Of a stretch of 35,124 nt of DNA, positions 30,598 to 35,124 are shown piece after piece. The DNA lies in NCBI GenBank assembly GCA_025450635.1, contig JANWHA010000055.1:1-35124 (forward strand), written 5' to 3'. This stretch comes from Croceibacterium sp. (GTDB lineage Bacteria > Pseudomonadota > Alphaproteobacteria > Sphingomonadales > Sphingomonadaceae). Position 1 is the first letter of the stretch; each line of letters starts with the position of its first letter. Both the position numbers and the translations under genes were made by a program. The notes under the pieces are model-generated. The model made no database searches. It saw nothing but the letters and a program-made list of their open reading frames with translations, and had not been told where the DNA came from.

Positions 30598-31557
30598 CTA
30601 TTCTTCGGCGACGCAGCGGTTGCGTTGGGTACCAAGGCCCGCGATGGTCGCTTCGATCACGTCGCCCGGCTTAAGGAAGACGCCGAACGCGGAACCGTTG
30701 CCGTAAGGCGATCCGGTGCAGATGAGATCGCCCGGCTCCAGCACCACGCGATCCGACAGGTACTCGATCTGCCGCTCGATCGAGGCCATCATGTCGGACG
30801 TGCTTTCGTCCTGGTAGGTCTTGCCGTTGACCTTGAGCGTGAGCTTCAGGTCATAGGGATCGGCGATCTGTTCCCTGGGCACGATCGTCGGACCGAACGG
30901 CAGAAAGGTCGGAAAGCATTTGCCGGAAAGCCAGTCCGCGCCGATCGCCGAGCCGTCGCGGCGGAAGATGTGCTCGCGGGCGGTGACGTCGTTGACCACC
31001 GCGAACCCGGCCACATGGTTCATCGCTTCAGCGGCACTCACATGATGCGCGCGCTTGCCGATGACGACGCCGAGCTCCAGCTCCCAATCCGGTTTTTCGA
31101 CGTTCCTGGGCAGGATAACGTCGTCACGCGGGCCGACCACGCACGAGGGCAGCTTGAGGAACACGAACGGCAGCGCCTTGGCGCGCTGGTCCATCATCGC
31201 CTCGACCCGCTGCTTGAGCTCCTCGGGCGAAAGGCTCTCCTGCTCGGCGGTGCGCATCGATGGGTCGCCCATGATCAGCCCGACCACGTGCTTCTTGTAG
31301 TTGGCGCCGGTGCAGAACACCTGTCCGGGCCGATAGGGCGCCTGAACCTGCGCCTCGGCGAAATCGCCAGCAGATACGAACGCCGCTTCGTCGGCGGACC
31401 ATTGTTCGAGCCTGGGCGCCACCATTGGCCAGTCGCCAAGCAGGCGCAACAGATCGCGGCTTTCGCCCCAATGGCTGAGCGGCACGTAATGCTCGTCGCG
31501 GACTAAAACGGGTTGCGCTTCACCGCCGATCGCCACTGTTGCCAGGCCGTAAGTCAT
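30598..31557 (-). CDS. Small FAH-family hydrolase/isomerase
   Basis: 319 aa member of the fumarylacetoacetate-hydrolase superfamily without the extra N-terminal domain of true fumarylacetoacetases. Core blocks: VFCTGANYKKHV, KLPSCVVGPRDDVILP, DWELELGVVIGKRAHHV (metal acids E, E), FAVVNDVTAREH, GKCFPTFLPFGPTIV and GDLICTGSPYGNG. Such proteins hydrolyse acylpyruvates or isomerise and decarboxylate ring-cleavage products of catechol-type compounds. It lies 15 bp after the FAD monooxygenase and two genes after the extradiol dioxygenase, the order expected for hydroxylation, ring opening and hydrolysis. RYRPGQ-like substrate loop and exact substrate unassigned. Confidence 0.9.
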   Translation of the reverse strand: MTYGLATVAIGGEAQPVLVRDEHYVPLSHWGESRDLLRLLGDWPMVAPRLEQWSADEAAFVSAGDFAEAQVQAPYRPGQVFCTGANYKKHVVGLIMGDPSMRTAEQESLSPEELKQRVEAMMDQRAKALPFVFLKLPSCVVGPRDDVILPRNVEKPDWELELGVVIGKRAHHVSAAEAMNHVAGFAVVNDVTAREHIFRRDGSAIGADWLSGKCFPTFLPFGPTIVPREQIADPYDLKLTLKVNGKTYQDESTSDMMASIERQIEYLSDRVVLEPGDLICTGSPYGNGSAFGVFLKPGDVIEATIAGLGTQRNRCVAEE

Positions 31558-31572
31558 TGCCGATACCGACCC

Positions 31573-32691
31573 TCAATACGCTTGGTGCAACTTCTGCATC
31601 GTGTCGCCGAGCATGGCGTTGGCGTCCCGCTGGTCGCCCCCGGCCATCTCGATCTCGCCGATCCGCACCGAATTCTCGACGACCATGCGCGCGCGTTCGA
31701 AGCGGCGTGCGGTGAAGGCCGCCAGCGCATTGCCAACGGCGTCGTGCCGCGCAAGCTCGTCCGCCAGCACGAGGCCGTCCTCGACCGCCATTCCGGCGCC
31801 CGACGCCATGTGCGGCGTCGTTGCGTGGACCGCATCGCCGATCAGGACCACGCGGCCCTTGTGCCAGGGCGGCGGGAGCATCACCCATTCGAGCGGGCGG
31901 TAATTGACAAGGGAGTCCTCACCGAGACTGGCGCGGACCGCGGCGACGTATCCGCCGTAGGAGCCCAGCAGTCCGGCCACGTGAGGGAGCTGCTCCTCGG
32001 GCTCGTACCACGGGTTATCCGGCACATGCTCGAGGATGAAGGCGTACATCTTCTCGCGCGAAACCGGGTTGAAGCCGAGCTTCACCGGTCCGCCAAGCCA
32101 CATTTCCGCCCGGTCCACTTCCGCCGGCCGGTCGGCGACAATGCGCCAGCAGCCCTGCCCGGTGAACTTCGGCTTCGGCGCATGCGGGAACAGTGCATCG
32201 CGCGTTTTCGAAAAGATCCCGTCTGCGCCGACTACCAGATCGAAGCGTTCCTGCCGGCCGCCGGGGAATGTGACATCGGTCCCATCCGGGTCCTGCGTCA
32301 GCTGCGTGATCTCGGCACCGAGGGTCACGCGAATGCCGGCGTCACGGACGCGATTGGACATGATCTCGTGGAGCACCGGCCGCATGATTCCGCCGCTGCG
32401 GGCGACGGGCGGAGCCTCGGGTGGAGCCGTTGGCGACTCCATGATTACGCTGCCGTCCACCGCGCGCAGGCGAATGCCCGAGCCGACGAAGCCCTTTTCG
32501 CGAACCTCATCGAGAATGCCCAAGTCGTCGAAGGCCCGCAGCGACAGTCCGGTGACGCTGATCCCGGCGCCATAGGACCGCCACCGAGGATCGGCGTCGG
32601 CCAGCTGGACCTCCACGCCGCGCCGTGCGAGCGCGAGCGCCGCACTCATGCCTCCGACGCCGCCGCCGATCACCAACGCGTTGCCGATCAT
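31573..32691 (-). CDS. FAD-dependent aromatic-ring monooxygenase, second copy
   Basis: 372 aa group A flavin monooxygenase. GGGVGG at residues 9-14 binds FAD, the 'DG' motif is in DLVVGADGIFSKTR, and the 'GD' motif in VLIGDAVHATTPHMASGAG. Length and block order match the copy at 22826-23941, but the substrate-facing middle part differs (for example, MWLGGPVKLGFNPVSREKMYAF here against VYNGPTGVGLVPMSRAEIYIY there). It probably makes the catechol-like substrate for the dioxygenase encoded just upstream on the same message. It starts 23 bases after the dioxygenase stop and ends 15 bp before the FAH-type gene, consistent with one operon. Confidence 0.92.
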   Translation of the reverse strand: MIGNALVIGGGVGGMSAALALARRGVEVQLADADPRWRSYGAGISVTGLSLRAFDDLGILDEVREKGFVGSGIRLRAVDGSVIMESPTAPPEAPPVARSGGIMRPVLHEIMSNRVRDAGIRVTLGAEITQLTQDPDGTDVTFPGGRQERFDLVVGADGIFSKTRDALFPHAPKPKFTGQGCWRIVADRPAEVDRAEMWLGGPVKLGFNPVSREKMYAFILEHVPDNPWYEPEEQLPHVAGLLGSYGGYVAAVRASLGEDSLVNYRPLEWVMLPPPWHKGRVVLIGDAVHATTPHMASGAGMAVEDGLVLADELARHDAVGNALAAFTARRFERARMVVENSVRIGEIEMAGGDQRDANAMLGDTMQKLHQAY

Positions 32692-32713
32692 CGCCCCCGC
32701 CCCGCCGTCACGC

Positions 32714-33622
32714 TCAGGCCGGAACCTGCCACAGGCCCTTGTCGGGCGTCATCTCCGCATGCGGGACGTTGCCGGTGATGATCCGCCCGGTGCCCCACTG
32801 GTCGATCGTGCTGGGGCCGGGCTCGTAGGTGGTCGGCACCCAGCTTGCCTCGTCCACATGCTCGAGGTCCGAGGTGTATTCGACCGCGTTGCCGTTGGGC
32901 GTGATGAAATAGCAGAAGGTGTTGTCGCCAGCGGTATGGCGGCCGGGGCCCCAGCTCAGCTCGATGCCCTTCTGGTGCATCCGCGCGAGCCCGCGCATCA
33001 GCTCGTCGACCGAGGCGACGTCGAAGGCGACGTGATTCAGCGCCGGCGGCCCGGGCAGGATTGCCAGCCGATGATGCGCTGAATTGCAGCGCAGGAAGAC
33101 CATGAAGTCGCCGATCCAGTCAGACAGGCGGAAACCGAGCGCCCTTTCGTAGAACTCCGCGAGTGCCTTGTGATTGGGGGAATGCAAGACCACGTGGCTC
33201 AGTCCGACCGGAACAGCCTCGCCCTTGGCCAGCGTACGGGCCTCGCGCTGGGCGCTGTCGCACACGACTTCGATCGCGCGGCCGTCGGGGTCGAAAAAGC
33301 GAAAGGCATAACCGCCCGCCGGTCCCTCGGCCGACCCCGGCTCGGAGATGATCTTCGCCCCCGCTGCCTTCACCTGGTCGAACAGGGCATCGACGTCGCC
33401 GCGGGAATCAGCCGAGAAGCCGATCAGATCGGTCTTTTTGTCGCTGTCCTGGCGCAGGCGGATCACGAAAGGATGCGACGTTCCTTCCGCCGCGAGGTAG
33501 ACCTTCCCCGCCCGCTCGCCGACTTCGACCAGCCCCCACGTCTCGGCGAAGAATTTCCGTTCGGCCGCGATGTCCGGCACCGCCAGTCCCACATATTGGA
33601 GGTCGCTTACTCTCGCGGACAT
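32714..33622 (-). CDS. Two-domain extradiol ring-cleavage dioxygenase (VOC superfamily, BphC-like)
   Basis: 302 aa, the length of 2,3-dihydroxybiphenyl dioxygenase-type enzymes. Two VOC modules: residues about 6-122 and 138-265. Iron ligands are visible in the second: H143 (GLSHVVLH), H197 (LNHVAFDV) and E248 (AVEYTSD). H184 (SAHHRLAIL) matches the catalytic acid/base His, and H229 plus Y238 in GRHTAGDNTFCYF match the substrate-pocket pair of BphC. All catalytic positions are kept, so an active Fe(II) dioxygenase cleaving a catechol next to one hydroxyl is likely. GGAG nine bases upstream supports the ATG. It is preceded by the TonB receptor gene with a 35 bp gap. Substrate unknown. Confidence 0.9.
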   Translation of the reverse strand: MSARVSDLQYVGLAVPDIAAERKFFAETWGLVEVGERAGKVYLAAEGTSHPFVIRLRQDSDKKTDLIGFSADSRGDVDALFDQVKAAGAKIISEPGSAEGPAGGYAFRFFDPDGRAIEVVCDSAQREARTLAKGEAVPVGLSHVVLHSPNHKALAEFYERALGFRLSDWIGDFMVFLRCNSAHHRLAILPGPPALNHVAFDVASVDELMRGLARMHQKGIELSWGPGRHTAGDNTFCYFITPNGNAVEYTSDLEHVDEASWVPTTYEPGPSTIDQWGTGRIITGNVPHAEMTPDKGLWQVPA

Positions 33623-33657
33623 GCTTTGCTGCTCCGTTTGTAGCCGTTCGATTGCAC

Positions 33658-35124
33658 CTAGAACTTGCCGCCGATGCGGATGCCGTAGGTCCGCGGCTCC
33701 TCGACCGCGGACACGACCAGATTTGCCGTGGTGATGTTGCCGCCGAGCTGCCGCCGGCTGTTGCCGATGTTCCGCATATAGAGGCTCACGAACTTCCGGT
33801 CATCATCTGTGCTGAGCGTGATCGAAGCGTCGGTCACGAAATTCGCCTTCGACTTCAGGTACGGCAAGTAATCGGCCGTCGAGTAGCTCGAGCTGCGGTA
33901 GCGCGTATCGGCTTGGAGGACGACCTTGAAGGCGTCGAGCGGGATCGTCTGTTCGCCGTTCAGAATGAATGACCAGTGCGGCGAGTTGAACGCCGGTTTG
34001 CCCGAGCAGTCGATTCGGAAAAGCGCGAGCGGGAAGCCGTTGACCGTCTGTGTCTCCGGCGCGAACGCGCACGTGGAGTTCGGCGGCAAACCCTGGTTGG
34101 GCACGAAGTATGTGAAGCTGTCGTACTGACCGTGCAGGTACTGCACCGAGGCCGAAAGCAGGGTGTTGGGCGTCGCCTTCAAGTCAACGTCGAGATCGAC
34201 GCCCTTGATAGTGCTGTCGCCGATGTTGCGGGTCAGGAAGACGGTGGCCGGCGGGATACCAAGATCGTAGCCGAACTGGCTGAATTGCTGGTTCTTGTAT
34301 TTCCACAGGAACGCCTCGACGTTGACCTGCAGCATGTTACCGAAGAACCGGTTCTTGCTGCCGAGGGTGTAGGCGTCGATCCTCTCAGGCTTGTAGGTCT
34401 CCACGCCCCGCGCGAACGAGAAGCCGCCGGCGTGATACCCGGTTTCGAAGCTGGCATAGACCATGTTGCGAGGCGTGAAGTCGTACTGGGCTGCCAGCCG
34501 ATATGTGAACTTGTCGTTCTTCAGGCTCGAATTGATCACGATCGGCGAGAACAACACGAACGGCGCCGTTTGCGAGCCGCCGAACTGGGGCGGTAACACG
34601 AACAGCGGCACCGGCGTAATCGGGATACCCTTCGAGGTATAGAAGTCGATGAACTGCTGCTCGGTGCCGAGCACCGGGATGAACGGCAGGTTGGGGCAGA
34701 AATCCTGCGGCGGCGCGGGATTGCCGCAGAACAGGATGTAGACGTCAGACTTGCCGTCAAAGCGCTTCTTGTCTTCGGTGTAGCGGCCGCCGGCGGTCAG
34801 GCTCAGCTTGTCGGTGGCGTGGAGCGTGACCTGGCCGAACCCGGCCCACGATTTCGTGCCGGTCGTGAAATTCTGGTAAGGTGTCAGCGTGAACTGATCG
34901 TAGCGGGCGGTGGCGGCGATCCGCTCGTCGAAGTAGATGCCGCCGATCTGGTAATCGGCGGCCGTGCCGATGTGACCGGCCCAGCGCGCCTCGACGCTCG
35001 TCTGCTTGTCCTTCTCGGCCGAGAAGGCGCCACGGAACACGCCGTTGAACTGGTAAGCGATGCTCGCCTCGCGATAGGCGGGCTGGATGGTCAGAGTGCC
35101 GGCGGCGGTGTGATAATTGAGCTC
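33658..35124 (-). CDS. TonB-dependent receptor, C-terminal part (cut by window edge)
   Basis: The frame runs to the window end without a start, giving at least 488 residues of a beta-barrel receptor; the signal, TonB box and plug lie beyond the edge. Barrel features include ARWAGHIGTAADYQIGGIYFDER, KSWAGFGQVTLHATDKLSLTAGGRYTEDKKRF, NMVYASFETGYHAGGFSFARG and the terminal YGIRIGGKF with a C-terminal Phe. A surface loop contains two Cys-containing stretches (ILFCGNPAPPQDFCPN), probably extracellular. It stands directly upstream of the dioxygenase/monooxygenase/hydrolase genes and likely imports their substrate across the outer membrane. Confidence 0.92.
   Translation of the reverse strand, partial: ELNYHTAAGTLTIQPAYREASIAYQFNGVFRGAFSAEKDKQTSVEARWAGHIGTAADYQIGGIYFDERIAATARYDQFTLTPYQNFTTGTKSWAGFGQVTLHATDKLSLTAGGRYTEDKKRFDGKSDVYILFCGNPAPPQDFCPNLPFIPVLGTEQQFIDFYTSKGIPITPVPLFVLPPQFGGSQTAPFVLFSPIVINSSLKNDKFTYRLAAQYDFTPRNMVYASFETGYHAGGFSFARGVETYKPERIDAYTLGSKNRFFGNMLQVNVEAFLWKYKNQQFSQFGYDLGIPPATVFLTRNIGDSTIKGVDLDVDLKATPNTLLSASVQYLHGQYDSFTYFVPNQGLPPNSTCAFAPETQTVNGFPLALFRIDCSGKPAFNSPHWSFILNGEQTIPLDAFKVVLQADTRYRSSSYSTADYLPYLKSKANFVTDASITLSTDDDRKFVSLYMRNIGNSRRQLGGNITTANLVVSAVEEPRTYGIRIGGKF

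Noticed and set aside
1-35124. Mobile elements, CRISPR arrays, tRNA or rRNA genes
   Set aside because: I looked for transposase or integrase motifs, regularly spaced repeats and RNA gene signatures and found none. The GH1 remnant is the only sign of rearrangement.

Overview
The window is high-GC DNA that reads like a chromosome segment of a sphingomonad-type alphaproteobacterium. I base that on three things: two large TonB-dependent receptors, two MFS permeases of which one is spinster-like, and the many oxygenase, hydrolase and regulator modules typical of sphingomonad catabolic regions. Taxonomy is inferred from gene content only. Coding density is very high and neighbouring genes often share an ATGA or GTGA stop/start. 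I see no tRNA, rRNA, CRISPR array, insertion sequence or integrase.

Region 1 (1-4752) looks like an inositol-lipid locus. Leftward are a myo-inositol-1-phosphate synthase and the start of a nucleotidyltransferase, probably inositol-phosphate cytidylyltransferase. Rightward are two CDP-alcohol phosphatidyltransferases and a cyclopropane-fatty-acid-synthase-like methyltransferase. Together they could make glucose-6-P into inositol-P, CDP-inositol and a phosphoinositol lipid, and then modify its acyl chains.

Region 2 (4760-12217, all leftward) is an eight-gene respiratory operon: a membrane-anchored PQQ alcohol dehydrogenase with the residue pattern of lanthanide-dependent enzymes, a lipoprotein cytochrome c, caa3-type oxidase subunits II (with fused cytochrome c), I, III and a IV-like protein, CtaG, and a last cytochrome c. 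It looks like a wired chain from alcohol to O2. Subunit I has the normal haem and copper ligands but lacks the usual acidic residue of the D channel and the lysine of the K channel.

Region 3 (12218-22795) holds a complete TonB-dependent receptor, an acyl-CoA synthetase, a lipoprotein carboxylesterase coupled to an MFS permease, a TetR regulator, the truncated start of a GH1 beta-glucosidase gene, and an SDR/thiolase pair that looks like beta-oxidation. A palindrome of the form TTCACTC-N6-GAGTGAA lies in front of the GH1 remnant, and a degenerate copy overlaps the acyl-CoA synthetase start.

Region 4 (22826-35124) is a catabolic island. One leftward operon (29841 to 22826) encodes an MBL-fold hydrolase, a fumarylacetoacetase, an ACMSD-type amidohydrolase, an acetoacetate-decarboxylase-family protein, a cupin, an MFS permease and a FAD monooxygenase. 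A divergent TetR gene sits at its head. A second leftward group encodes a TonB receptor (cut by the window end), a two-domain extradiol dioxygenase, a second FAD monooxygenase and a small FAH-type hydrolase. The logic is uptake, ring hydroxylation, ring cleavage and C-C hydrolysis of an aromatic or polyketide-like compound. The substrate cannot be read from the sequence, and this is the best candidate here for an undescribed pathway.
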